Shown: piece by piece, positions 53,345 to 61,734 of the stretch
Position numbering within the stretch: position 1 is the first letter of the stretch
Layout of the letters: each line of letters begins with the position of its first letter
Source of the DNA: UBA4417 sp031550085
Lineage (GTDB): Bacteria; Bacteroidota; Bacteroidia; Bacteroidales; UBA4417
Reading direction: 5' to 3'
Length of the DNA stretch: 64,000 nucleotides
Assembly: GCA_031550085.1 (NCBI GenBank)
Contig: JAVBOY010000002.1
Location: 30,758-94,757, forward strand
Notes under the pieces: generated by a model
Seen by the model: only the letters and a program-made list of their open reading frames with translations
Databases searched by the model: none
Told to the model about the DNA's origin: nothing
Translations under genes and position numbers: made by a program

Positions 53345-53680
53345 AGAATAACTAGGTGCCGTTTGTTATGCGTTTTTTGTTGGTTTTATGATTCGCTCAT
53401 TTGAGGAATGGTTTGCGGTGTTGGATTTTATCAAATAGGATAATTTAATCTAACAATATTCTATTTTAATCGCATATCGTGAAGGGTGAGATGGTTGTTT
53501 AATTGTTGAACTGTTTAATTGTTTATTTGTGAAGCGTGGGTAGTTTGTTGAATCGTTGAATTGTTTATTTAGTGAAGCGTGAACAGTGAAGCGTGAAATG
53601 GTTCAAGGTGAATTATTCGTTAACTTGCACCTTGTCTACTTGTTAACTAAAAAACTCATTTTCAATTAATTATTTCCATA
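53345..53680. repeat. Composite noncoding repeat block 5
   Basis: It contains the AT-rich element at 53426-53476, runs of GTTGAACTGTTTAATTGTTT type, GTGAAGCGTGAA modules and the GTTAACTTG/TTGTTAAC module near 53620-53650. No ORF. Confidence 0.6.
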
Positions 53681-53682
53681 AA

Positions 53683-53716
53683 ACACAAAAGCATCCTGAA
53701 ACCAGGATGCCTTTGT
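53683..53716 (-). terminator. Terminator of the membrane pyrophosphatase gene
   Basis: GCATCCTG (53691-53698) pairs with CAGGATGC (53703-53710) around AAAC, flanked by A and T tracts on both sides. Confidence 0.85.
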
Positions 53717-53738
53717 TGTTTTTTATTTCAAGGAATGT

Positions 53739-56183
53739 TTATTTCGGCGCTTCGATCCGCATTTTATAGAACGAACGCCATACAAAAACCAAGCCGATCA
53801 GCAAAAACGGAATGGCGATAAACCACGATAAATTGCTGTTGCCCGAAGTATGCATTTCGATTCCGATTTCGGTCGCCAGCAATCCGAATAAGGTGGAGAA
53901 TTTAATAATCGGATTCAGCGATACCGATGTGGTGTCCTTAAATGGATCGCCCACTGTGTCACCGATCACGGAAGCTTCGTGCAATGGGGTGCCTTTTTCT
54001 TTTAAATCCACTTCCACCACTTTTTTGGCATTATCCCACGAACCGCCGGCATTGGCCATAAAAATAGCCTGGAACAATCCAAAACAGGCAATTGAAATCA
54101 GGTAAGCGACAAAAAAGTTAGGATCCAGAAAAGCAAAGGCCAAGGTCAGCGAAATCAGCGCAATAAAAATATTCCACATGCCTTTTTGGGCGTACTTCGT
54201 ACAAATTTTCACCACGGTTTTGGAATCTTCGATATCGGCCTGTGCTTTATTCAAATCCATGTTATTTTTTATAAATGAAACGGCTCCGTAAGCGCCTGTG
54301 GTAACGGCCTGCATCGAAGCGCCGCTAAACCAGTAAATAACCGCGCCTCCGGTAATCAAGCCCAGGATAACCGGCGCATCGGTGAGCGATAAATGCAGCA
54401 GGCCCACTTTTTCCAACAATAAAATAATGGAAAAAATCATAGTCGTAGCGCCTACCACAGCGGTTCCGATCAAAACGGGCTTGGCAGTCGCTTTAAAGGT
54501 GTTTCCTGCCGAATCGTTGGCTTCCAGGTAATGTTTGCCCATTTCAAAATCGGGCTCAAAGCCGTAATCTCTTTTGATTTCTTCCTTAATTCCCGGAATC
54601 TGTTCAATTTGCGACAATTCGAATACCGATTGCGCATTGTCGGTTACCGGTCCGTAGCTGTCTACTGCAATGGTCACCGGCCCCATGCATAGGAAACCAA
54701 AGGCAACCAAACCGAAGGCAAAAATGGAAGAGTGTTGTCCCAACACATTTTCCAAACCCAATTGCGCCGTGAAATAAGCGCCCGCCATCAACACCACAAT
54801 CAACAAGCCTGTCCAGAAAGCGCTGAAATTACCGGCCACCAAACCCGACAAAATATTGAGCGAGGGGCCGCCTTCCCGCGAAGCGGTAACCACTTCCTTT
54901 ACATGTTTCGATTTGGAACTGGTAAATATTTTGGTAAACTCGGGGATCAAAACAGCGGCCAAAGTTCCGCAACTGATGATCAGGGCCAGTTTCCACCACA
55001 AATCGGGGAAGGTCGTTTCCACGCCGTTTTTCACAACGCTTAAATCAGCCAACAACAAATGGCTCATAATAAAAGAAGTAGAAATACTCAAAATGGAAGC
55101 AATCCAGATCAAAGACGTCAGCGGCGATTCGAAATCGAAGATTTTTTTCTTTGCAAAACGGATTTTCGAAATCCATTGATTGATAAAATAGGCACATCCC
55201 GACATAAAATCCATCAAAAAGCGCATGCCGAAAATCCAGACAATCAATTTTGCTTGAATATCGGCATAATTATCGGCCACATTATTACTGATGGCCAGGG
55301 TAATAAATGAAATCAACGCAACCCCGGTTACGCCGTAAGTTTCGAAACCATCGGCCGTCGGGCCTACGCTATCTCCGGCATTGTCGCCCGTACAATCGGC
55401 AATAACGCCCGGATTGCGCGGATCGTCTTCTTTTACGTTAAATACGATTTTCATCAAGTCGGAACCGATGTCGGCAATCTTGGTAAAAATACCTCCGGCA
55501 ATCCGCAAGGCGCTTGCTCCCAGCGATTCGCCGATGGCAAATCCCAAAAAGCAAATGCCCACAATGTTGCGGGGCACAAAAAGCAAAATAATGACCATCA
55601 TCACCAATTCGAGCGAAATCAGGAACAAACCCACGCTCATTCCCGCCCGCAACGGAATGTTTACCACATCCCAGGGCTTTCCGCGCAACGAGGCAAAAGC
55701 CGTACGCGCATTGGCATACGTGTTGACGCGGATTCCGTACCAAGCCACGGCATAGGAGCCAGCCATCCCGATGATGGAAAACAGGAAGACCAACAACACT
55801 TCCGATACGGTTTTCCCGATCAGGCCGAAGAAATAAATTCCCATGGCAACGGCAATAAACAGGAACAGCATGATTAAAAACCGGCCTTGCTGGACCAGAT
55901 AGGTGCTGCATGTTTCGTAAATGGTGTTGGCGACTTCAAGCATAGACCGGTGGGCTTTCAGCCGTTTGATCTGATTTCGCAGGAACAAACTGAAACTCAG
56001 CGTTCCGGCAATGACCAGGGCGCCGTAAAACAGGAATTCCCACGCAGAAATAACGCCTCCGAAGATGTTAAAATGTCCTTCGTGCAAATCGGGAATCGCA
56101 AGGTCCGCTTCACTGGCAAACACCTTAACCGTTTGTAGCAAAAGCAAACAAGCCGTGGCAAATAGTACTTTGATTTTTTTCAT
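53739..56183 (-). CDS. hppA: Membrane-bound proton/sodium-translocating pyrophosphatase
   Basis: Couples PPi hydrolysis to cation pumping. 814 residues from the ATG at 56183 (MKKIKVLFAT, a cleavable signal-like helix before the usual first membrane helix). About 16 helices. Active-site signatures are DCTGDNAGDSVGPTADGFET (about 270), AVDSYGPVTDNAQ and GDTVGDPFKDTTSVS near the C-terminus. The segment AGNTFKATAKP has Lys at the position that in described members is Ala in potassium-dependent and Lys in potassium-independent enzymes. Full canonical promoter at 56231-56261. Confidence 0.95.
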   Translation of the reverse strand: MKKIKVLFATACLLLLQTVKVFASEADLAIPDLHEGHFNIFGGVISAWEFLFYGALVIAGTLSFSLFLRNQIKRLKAHRSMLEVANTIYETCSTYLVQQGRFLIMLFLFIAVAMGIYFFGLIGKTVSEVLLVFLFSIIGMAGSYAVAWYGIRVNTYANARTAFASLRGKPWDVVNIPLRAGMSVGLFLISLELVMMVIILLFVPRNIVGICFLGFAIGESLGASALRIAGGIFTKIADIGSDLMKIVFNVKEDDPRNPGVIADCTGDNAGDSVGPTADGFETYGVTGVALISFITLAISNNVADNYADIQAKLIVWIFGMRFLMDFMSGCAYFINQWISKIRFAKKKIFDFESPLTSLIWIASILSISTSFIMSHLLLADLSVVKNGVETTFPDLWWKLALIISCGTLAAVLIPEFTKIFTSSKSKHVKEVVTASREGGPSLNILSGLVAGNFSAFWTGLLIVVLMAGAYFTAQLGLENVLGQHSSIFAFGLVAFGFLCMGPVTIAVDSYGPVTDNAQSVFELSQIEQIPGIKEEIKRDYGFEPDFEMGKHYLEANDSAGNTFKATAKPVLIGTAVVGATTMIFSIILLLEKVGLLHLSLTDAPVILGLITGGAVIYWFSGASMQAVTTGAYGAVSFIKNNMDLNKAQADIEDSKTVVKICTKYAQKGMWNIFIALISLTLAFAFLDPNFFVAYLISIACFGLFQAIFMANAGGSWDNAKKVVEVDLKEKGTPLHEASVIGDTVGDPFKDTTSVSLNPIIKFSTLFGLLATEIGIEMHTSGNSNLSWFIAIPFLLIGLVFVWRSFYKMRIEAPK

Positions 56184-56230
56184 AAAATAAAAAGTATTGG
56201 ATAATAACAATTGAAACTAACTATATTTTT

Positions 56231-56261
56231 CAAAATTAGCGATTTTGATTTTTTGTGCAAA
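56231..56261 (-). promoter_or_regulatory. hppA promoter
   Basis: The minus strand has TTTG (56261-56258), a 19-nt spacer and TAATTTTG (56238-56231), matching the Bacteroidota consensus. The leader is about 40 nt. Confidence 0.75.
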
Positions 56262-56789
56262 TTTAAATATTCACCGATAGAACCAGCAAAAAAACAGGAG
56301 AAATTCGATATGCAGGCCCGTTTTGTTTTCCTGAGGAGAAAACATATTGCGAACCTTTTCGAAGTTTGCTAAATTCCAGCGCATTCCGATTCCATCCAAG
56401 TATTCGAATCCAATTAACAAGCGCTTACGATACGCCTCTTTTTTCTGCATCAATCACCATTTAAATGCAATGGAAGAATTCTATTTCGACAATCAATGCC
56501 ATCTATTTTAAAAAATTCCTCAAAGGGATCTATAATTCGGTTTGTATGCGTTCTTTCCCGCTCCGTTTTGTCGTATACATTGTTTTTTGCAACAAATCGT
56601 AACGCCGGATGTTATTCTTAAGGTATCATTTATTTTGAAGCGTCATTTTAAATCAAAATAGTAGGAGTTGGTCGTAAGGAAGCTATCCGTCCCAATCGGC
56701 AATGGCTCTTTATGGCAACTGCAACAGAGTGGATCTCAGCAAAGCTAATTCCGCAAGACCAAAATTTGAAAATAAAAAAAAGGAAACAG
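56262..56789. other. Intergenic region without recognised gene
   Basis: About 530 bp between the hppA promoter and the pirin gene. Short open frames exist, but none has a start, codon pattern or motif that I can support. AAGGAAACAG just before 56790 fits a purine-rich ribosome site for pirin. Confidence 0.3.
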
Positions 56790-57668
56790 ATGAAACATAA
56801 GAAAATTCAACAAGTTCTCTCCCCTCCCCCGTCCCATATGGTGGGCGACGGTTTCCGGGTGCATAATTTTTTTCCCAGCGGGTATAATCTGGGCGATCAG
56901 CGCATGAGCCCGTTCTTTCTGCTTGATTACAATTCGAAGGTGGATTTTCCTCCAAGCAAACAACCGCGCGGTGTAGGCGTACATCCCCATCGCGGATTCG
57001 AAACGGTCACCATTGCTTACCATGGGAAAGTAGCCCATCACGATAGCCACGGCAACAGCGGGGTTATCGGCGAAGGCGATGTTCAATGGATGACTGCGGC
57101 AGCGGGCGTGCTGCACAAAGAATACCACGATGAGGCATACAGTAAAAAAGGCGGACCTTTCCAAATGGTACAACTTTGGGTAAACCTTCCGGCCAAAGAC
57201 AAGATGAGCCGGCCAAAATACCAGGCCATTACGCGGGACATGCTGGGCAAATTCGAAATACCCGGCGATAAAGGCGTCATAGAAGTTATTGCGGGCAATT
57301 ATTCGGGAATCAAAGGCCCGGCATTCACCTTTACGCCCATAGAAATTTACAATGCGAGGGTAAAGAAAGGAGCCGTTTGTCGTTTCGTGCTTCCGGAAAC
57401 GTATAATACCGGAATTTTACTTATTGAAGGCAAGTTGAGAATAAACCAAGATCAAACGGTACCCCACGACCATTTTGTGCTTTTTGAAAATGAGGGCGAA
57501 CAAATTGAGGTGGAGGCTTTGGAGGACAGTATTTTTCTGGTGCTGAGCGGGCAACCTCTTCAGGAACCCATCGCCGCATACGGGCCTTTTGTGATGAATA
57601 CCAAAGAAGAAATTATGCAAGCTTACCGCGATTTTAGCGAAGGGAAGTTCGGGCAATTGAGCAATTAA
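56790..57668 (+). CDS. Pirin family protein
   Basis: 292 residues from the ATG at 56790 (MKHKKIQQVL), preceded by a purine-rich stretch. An in-frame ATG 78 bp upstream adds a non-conserved tail and is less likely. The bicupin fold is shown by VGVHPHRGFETVTIAYHG (about 57-74, metal-binding HPH) and GVLHKEYHDE (about 107-116, further metal ligands). The C-terminal cupin starts near residue 185. Pirins bind iron; some oxidise flavonols or act as regulators, and the role here is not known. Confidence 0.9.
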   Translation: MKHKKIQQVLSPPPSHMVGDGFRVHNFFPSGYNLGDQRMSPFFLLDYNSKVDFPPSKQPRGVGVHPHRGFETVTIAYHGKVAHHDSHGNSGVIGEGDVQWMTAAAGVLHKEYHDEAYSKKGGPFQMVQLWVNLPAKDKMSRPKYQAITRDMLGKFEIPGDKGVIEVIAGNYSGIKGPAFTFTPIEIYNARVKKGAVCRFVLPETYNTGILLIEGKLRINQDQTVPHDHFVLFENEGEQIEVEALEDSIFLVLSGQPLQEPIAAYGPFVMNTKEEIMQAYRDFSEGKFGQLSN

Positions 57669-57837
57669 GGCAAAAGCAATACAAAAAATCCGCATCAACA
57701 AAAAGTCAACACGGATAACAGCCTGGTTGCTAACCCCACGCCAATCATCTTAAAAACAAAAGCACCTACCTTTTACTCGAATGGATCTGTGTGCATCGCA
57801 CATATTTCCCAGGCAATACGCCTCTTCAAACAGTGCT

Positions 57838-58215
57838 TTAGTACAAATACTTCAAGCGGTACAGTAATTGCTGTTGCGCTTCCTGGTAATCATCCAGGAT
57901 CGATTGGATGAATGACTCGGGGAAAAGTTCCCGAGATGTTTCGATGTAGGCGTAAAAATCTTCTACATGCTTTACAATATCTGCGGGATTGTTTGTTTCC
58001 GGAACAACAATCTGCAACTCTCCATCCAGCGCATAGCAAACCTCAACCAGGCGGTCGGTAACATCCAGCAACGAATCCACGGCTTGATCCAATGCAATGT
58101 GGTGAGCATACGAGCCTTTTCCCATCGAACGCCAGTGGTTCAATTTCAGGCTGTTGTTAAACGAAAATACATTCCCTAAGAATTGGGCAATGGCTACATT
58201 TGGTAAATTTTCCAT
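57838..58215 (-). CDS. Small Dps/ferritin-like helical protein (DUF5856-like)
   Basis: 125 residues, mostly helical. The sequence FNNSLKLNHWRSMGKGSYAH followed by ALDQAVDSLLDVTDRLVE recalls the first two helices of Dps-like four-helix bundles, with His and Asp/Glu spaced like ferroxidase ligands. I recall similar Bacteroidota proteins being annotated DUF5856, but could not verify this. The gene is divergent from the AraC regulator with a 279-bp gap. A role in iron or stress handling is only inferred. Confidence 0.6.
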   Translation of the reverse strand: MENLPNVAIAQFLGNVFSFNNSLKLNHWRSMGKGSYAHHIALDQAVDSLLDVTDRLVEVCYALDGELQIVVPETNNPADIVKHVEDFYAYIETSRELFPESFIQSILDDYQEAQQQLLYRLKYLY

Positions 58216-58404
58216 GGTTTAAATAAATTTATGTGAGTTAATTGATTTTTTTGATAGATAAATTCTATTCTTTTTAAGAAAACAAGAATAAACGCCAAAA
58301 TGTTTGGGGAAGAGCGGTCAAAATAGAATCGAATGATGAAACGAGAAACCAGGTCAGGTCGATTTGATGCTCCGCTTTCCGTAGTTCCCGATAGTTTTTT
58401 TCCT

Positions 58405-58445
58405 TTTGAGCTTTCCGGCAAAGAAATTTGAGCCATCGAACAAAG
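58405..58445 (+). promoter_or_regulatory. Paired direct-repeat operator upstream of the AraC gene
   Basis: TTTGAGCTTTCCGGCAAAG (58405-58423) and TTTGAGCCATCGAACAAAG (58427-58445) are 22 bp apart start to start. The second ends 20 nt before the -7 box TATCTTTG (58466-58473), so it overlaps the place of the -33 element. The same pair occurs before the redox operon at 59327-59367. Confidence 0.7.
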
Positions 58446-58465
58446 TGGTTACAACTCTTTCTTTT

Positions 58466-58473
58466 TATCTTTG
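58466..58473 (+). promoter_or_regulatory. -7 box of the AraC regulator gene
   Basis: TATCTTTG lies 21 nt before the ATG at 58495. Confidence 0.55.
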
Positions 58474-58494
58474 CGCATCATCAAATGATTGCGT

Positions 58495-59331
58495 ATGGAA
58501 AATATAGAAAGCCCATGCAAAGAATCGCTACGCTTCCATTATTCGGATATCTTTTTCAGTTATTTTATTAACGATGAAGCAAGTTGCAGCCACATGGCGC
58601 GCAACCATGCCATAACCTACATCTACTCGGGCGAAATGCTGTTGGAAGAAAGCAATAAAAAAACGATCGTCCGGAAAGGCGAATGTGTTTTTATCCGCCG
58701 CGACAACCGGGTATCCATGACCAAAAGACCTTGTGGAAACGAGCAGTATGGCGGGATATTCATCCTGTTTAACCGGGATTTGTTGCGAAAATTGTACCGG
58801 CAATTCGACAAGAAACACCTGCCGGAAAACGTACCGCCACTGAAACAGAGTGTAATAAAGCTTCCCCGTACTGCTGAACTCGAAAGTTTGTTCCGTTCAA
58901 TGGTTCCATATTTCGACCCGGCCATCAAGCCGAAAGAGGAATTCATGCAGCTAAAATTGACGGAAAGCGTCCATACCCTTTTGGATATTGACAAACGGTT
59001 TTATTCCACCTTGTTCGATTTTACCGAACCGTGGAAAATCGACATCCTCGATTTTATGGATAAAAATTATATGTTCGACCTTACAATCGAAGATATTGCC
59101 AATTTTACGGGACGCAGCCTTGCCTCTTTCAAAAGGGATTTCAAAAAGGTAAGCGAGCTTTCGCCGGAAAAATGGCTGATCGACAAACGGCTGAAAGTAG
59201 CACACGATAAAATCCGCAACGAAAGGCAGAAAGTATCGGATGTATACCTCGAAGTGGGTTTCAAAAACCTGTCACATTTCTCGTCGGCATTCAAGAAACA
59301 ATTCGGATATTCGCCGACAACGATCAATTGA
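58495..59331 (+). CDS. AraC-family transcriptional regulator
   Basis: 278 residues from the ATG at 58495; a TTG two codons earlier is in frame. The N-terminal part (about 1-165) is a cupin-like sensor domain (HAITYIYSGEMLLEES, GECVFIRRDNRVSM). The C-terminal part has two helix-turn-helix units: IEDIANFTGRSLASFKRDFK (about 198-217) and VSDVYLEVGFKNLSHFSSAF followed by KKQFGYSPTT (about 245-275). The order fits class AraC/XylS activators. It is flanked on both sides by the same paired repeat, which suggests autoregulation plus control of the downstream redox operon. Confidence 0.9.
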   Translation: MENIESPCKESLRFHYSDIFFSYFINDEASCSHMARNHAITYIYSGEMLLEESNKKTIVRKGECVFIRRDNRVSMTKRPCGNEQYGGIFILFNRDLLRKLYRQFDKKHLPENVPPLKQSVIKLPRTAELESLFRSMVPYFDPAIKPKEEFMQLKLTESVHTLLDIDKRFYSTLFDFTEPWKIDILDFMDKNYMFDLTIEDIANFTGRSLASFKRDFKKVSELSPEKWLIDKRLKVAHDKIRNERQKVSDVYLEVGFKNLSHFSSAFKKQFGYSPTTIN

Positions 59332-59396
59332 GCCATACAGCAAAATGATTTGAGCCGCAGGAAAAACTTCTCCTAGCGGTTCTTGGGTTACTTTTG
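59327..59396 (+). promoter_or_regulatory. Operator and promoter of the redox operon
   Basis: ATTGAGCCATACAGCAAAA (59327-59345) and TTTGAGCCGCAGGAAAAAC (59349-59367) are 22 bp apart, like the pair before the AraC gene. TACTTTTG (59389-59396) is the -7 box, 22 nt after the second repeat. The first repeat overlaps the stop codon of the AraC gene. The predicted leader to the flavodoxin ATG is about 185 nt. Confidence 0.7.
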
Positions 59397-59587
59397 CATT
59401 CATAAAAAAAAGAAACTTGATCCGGAACGGGGCTTTAAAACATTTCACGATTTTACCCGTCCGAAGGGAAAAGGCATTATGAAGGGCACAAGTGTCTATC
59501 ATAACAACAAAAAGCCCGTTGCGCAAAAAACTTATGAAATAGAAAAACATGCGATATTCAATTATTTTATATTAATATAATTTAGGA
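59397..59587 (+). other. Leader region of the redox operon
   Basis: An AT-rich leader of about 185 nt. An ATG at 59479 opens a 33-codon frame (MKGTSVYHNN at the start) that ends shortly before the flavodoxin gene. It could be a leader peptide or chance. No strong hairpin was seen. Confidence 0.3.
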
Positions 59588-60160
59588 ATGCGAAAAATAA
59601 ATATTTTTACAGCAGGATTGCTTATCCTTTTATCGTTACAAAACATGAGAGCACAACAATCTACCTCACCGGCCAATAAAAAAATATTGGTTGTTTATTA
59701 TTCATGGAGCGGCAACACACGCGAAATGGCTACACAAATAAAAAATGCAACCGGCGCGGACATTTTTGAAATTATTCCTGAAAAAACTTACCCGGCCGAT
59801 TACAATGCCTGCGTAGACCAAGCTAAAAAAGAGATCCATGCAGACTTTAAACCTGCTTTGAAAACGAAACTCGACAACATCGAAAAGTACGATGTGATTT
59901 TTGTCGGTTCGCCCAATTGGTGGAATACAATAGCCCCTCCTGTGGCCACATTTCTATCGGCCTACAACCTGTCGGGCAAAACCATTGTCCCTTTCATGAC
60001 CCATGAAGGTTCGCGTATGGGGAATAGTGTTTCGGATATCAAAAAGCTTTGCCCGAAATCGACCGTTCTGAACGGACTTCCCATTCGGGGCGGTTCTGTA
60101 AAAAATGCACAAGCCGATATTTTGAAATGGTTGCGTGAAATCAAGATGATAAAAGAATAA
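59588..60160 (+). CDS. Exported flavodoxin
   Basis: 190 residues. A signal peptide (about 1-22, ending NMRAQQ) precedes a flavodoxin domain. The FMN phosphate loop is YSWSGNTREMA (about 38-48). GSPNWWNTIAPP (about 103-114) and FMTHEGSRMGNS (about 137-148) match the FMN-binding loops of Bacteroidota flavodoxins. Most flavodoxins are cytoplasmic; the signal peptide suggests that this one acts outside the inner membrane. It is the first gene of the operon and lies 3 bp before the FeS protein gene. Confidence 0.85.
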   Translation: MRKINIFTAGLLILLSLQNMRAQQSTSPANKKILVVYYSWSGNTREMATQIKNATGADIFEIIPEKTYPADYNACVDQAKKEIHADFKPALKTKLDNIEKYDVIFVGSPNWWNTIAPPVATFLSAYNLSGKTIVPFMTHEGSRMGNSVSDIKKLCPKSTVLNGLPIRGGSVKNAQADILKWLREIKMIKE

Positions 60161-60163
60161 GCC

Positions 60164-61675
60164 ATGCTAAAAAAAATCAGAATCGCTCTTGCCGTTGTTT
60201 TCTTTTCGCTTATTACACTGCTGTTCCTTGATTTCACAGGAACATTTCACCTTTGGTTCGGATGGATGGCTAAAATCCAACTCGTACCTGCCATACTCGC
60301 GGTCAATGCCGGCGTGGTGGCAGGGCTTATTCTCCTGACACTGCTGTTCGGCCGGATTTACTGCTCGGTCATTTGTCCGCTGGGCGTGCTTCAGGATGGC
60401 GTTTCCCGCCTGTCGGGAAGAAGAAAAGGAAAAAGGAACCGATTCCGTTATTCACCTGCTATTTCATGGCTACGCTACGGTATGCTGGCGATATTTATCA
60501 TCGCAATGGTAGCTGGAATCAGCATTGCCGTGTCACTGCTTGATCCTTATGCCGCCTACGGACGGATCGCATCCAATCTGTTCGCCCCGCTATACCGTTG
60601 GGGCAATAATTTGTTGGCTTGGTTTGCCGAACGCACCGGCAGTTATGCTTTTTATGCGACGGATGTTTGGCTGAAAAGCGGAATCACGCTTGGCATTGCC
60701 GTTGCTACGCTTGTAGTTGCCGGCATACTTGCCTGGCGCAACGGGCGTACCTATTGCAATACTATTTGCCCGGCCGGTACCCTGTTAGGATTCGTTTCCC
60801 GCTTTTCGATTTTCAAAGTCGCATTTGACAACGAAAAATGCACTCATTGCAAGGTTTGTGAACGCCGGTGCAAAGCCTCCTGTATTGATTCCGGCAACAT
60901 GCATATCGACTACAGCCGTTGCGTAAGCTGTTTTAACTGTATTGACAGTTGCAAATTCGGCGCGATGAACTATCAAGTCCAAAAAACAAGGAAAAAGCAA
61001 GTAGCACAAATTGTGGAAAACACTTCGAATGCCGGCGACTCCAAAGATATGTCGCGCCGGAAAGTTCTTTCCGTTATGGCAATTCTTGCAGCCGGAAGCG
61101 CCTTAAAAGCGCAACAAGCACAAGTGGACGGCGGATTGGCCGTCATTGAAGACAAGAAAATTCCGAACCGGAAAACGCCGATTGTACCGCCCGGCGCACT
61201 GGGTATTGCCCACCTGAAACAACATTGTACAGCTTGTCAACTCTGCATTTCAGCTTGTCCCAACAGCATCCTGAGTCCGTCCAATAAATTGGCATCGTTG
61301 ATGCAGCCCGAAATGTCGTATGAACAGGGTTACTGCCGTCCCGAATGCACCGAATGTTCACAGGTGTGTCCGGCAGGCGCCATCAAACGTATTACAACGG
61401 CTGAAAAATCAGCGATTTCAATCGGTTTGGCCGCCTGGATTAAAGATAATTGCATCGTCAACCGGGACGACGTACAATGTAACAGTTGCGAACAGCATTG
61501 CCCTACGGGCGCCATTACCTTGGTCGACCGCGACCCCGGCTACAGTGATTCGTTGAAAATACCCGTTATCGACAACGAATTATGCATCGGTTGCGGCGCT
61601 TGCGAAAATCTTTGCCCCGCACGCCCGTTCAGCGCCATTTATGTGGAAGGAAACGTACGACACCATACAATCTAA
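60164..61675 (+). CDS. NapH-like membrane ferredoxin fused to a NapG-like exported ferredoxin
   Basis: 503 residues. The first half has five membrane helices (about 8-28, 42-65, 100-125, 165-195 and a last hydrophobic stretch) with CSVICPLGVLQDGVSRLSGR and CNTICPAGTLLG Cys motifs. A cytoplasmic two-cluster ferredoxin follows (CTHCKVCERRCKASC, CVSCFNCIDSC, about 226-265). At about 305-327, SRRKVLSVMAILAAGSALKA looks like an internal Tat signal. The second half has several more 4Fe-4S motifs: CTACQLCISACP, CTECSQVCP, CNSCEQHCP and CIGCGACENLCP. The layout is that of NapH joined to NapG and suggests electron transfer across the membrane. Confidence 0.8.
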   Translation: MLKKIRIALAVVFFSLITLLFLDFTGTFHLWFGWMAKIQLVPAILAVNAGVVAGLILLTLLFGRIYCSVICPLGVLQDGVSRLSGRRKGKRNRFRYSPAISWLRYGMLAIFIIAMVAGISIAVSLLDPYAAYGRIASNLFAPLYRWGNNLLAWFAERTGSYAFYATDVWLKSGITLGIAVATLVVAGILAWRNGRTYCNTICPAGTLLGFVSRFSIFKVAFDNEKCTHCKVCERRCKASCIDSGNMHIDYSRCVSCFNCIDSCKFGAMNYQVQKTRKKQVAQIVENTSNAGDSKDMSRRKVLSVMAILAAGSALKAQQAQVDGGLAVIEDKKIPNRKTPIVPPGALGIAHLKQHCTACQLCISACPNSILSPSNKLASLMQPEMSYEQGYCRPECTECSQVCPAGAIKRITTAEKSAISIGLAAWIKDNCIVNRDDVQCNSCEQHCPTGAITLVDRDPGYSDSLKIPVIDNELCIGCGACENLCPARPFSAIYVEGNVRHHTI

Positions 61676-61734
61676 TTAAAATTGAAAATTGATAGTGCGA
61701 AATTTTACTTTTCTCATTTTCAACGCTCAACCAA

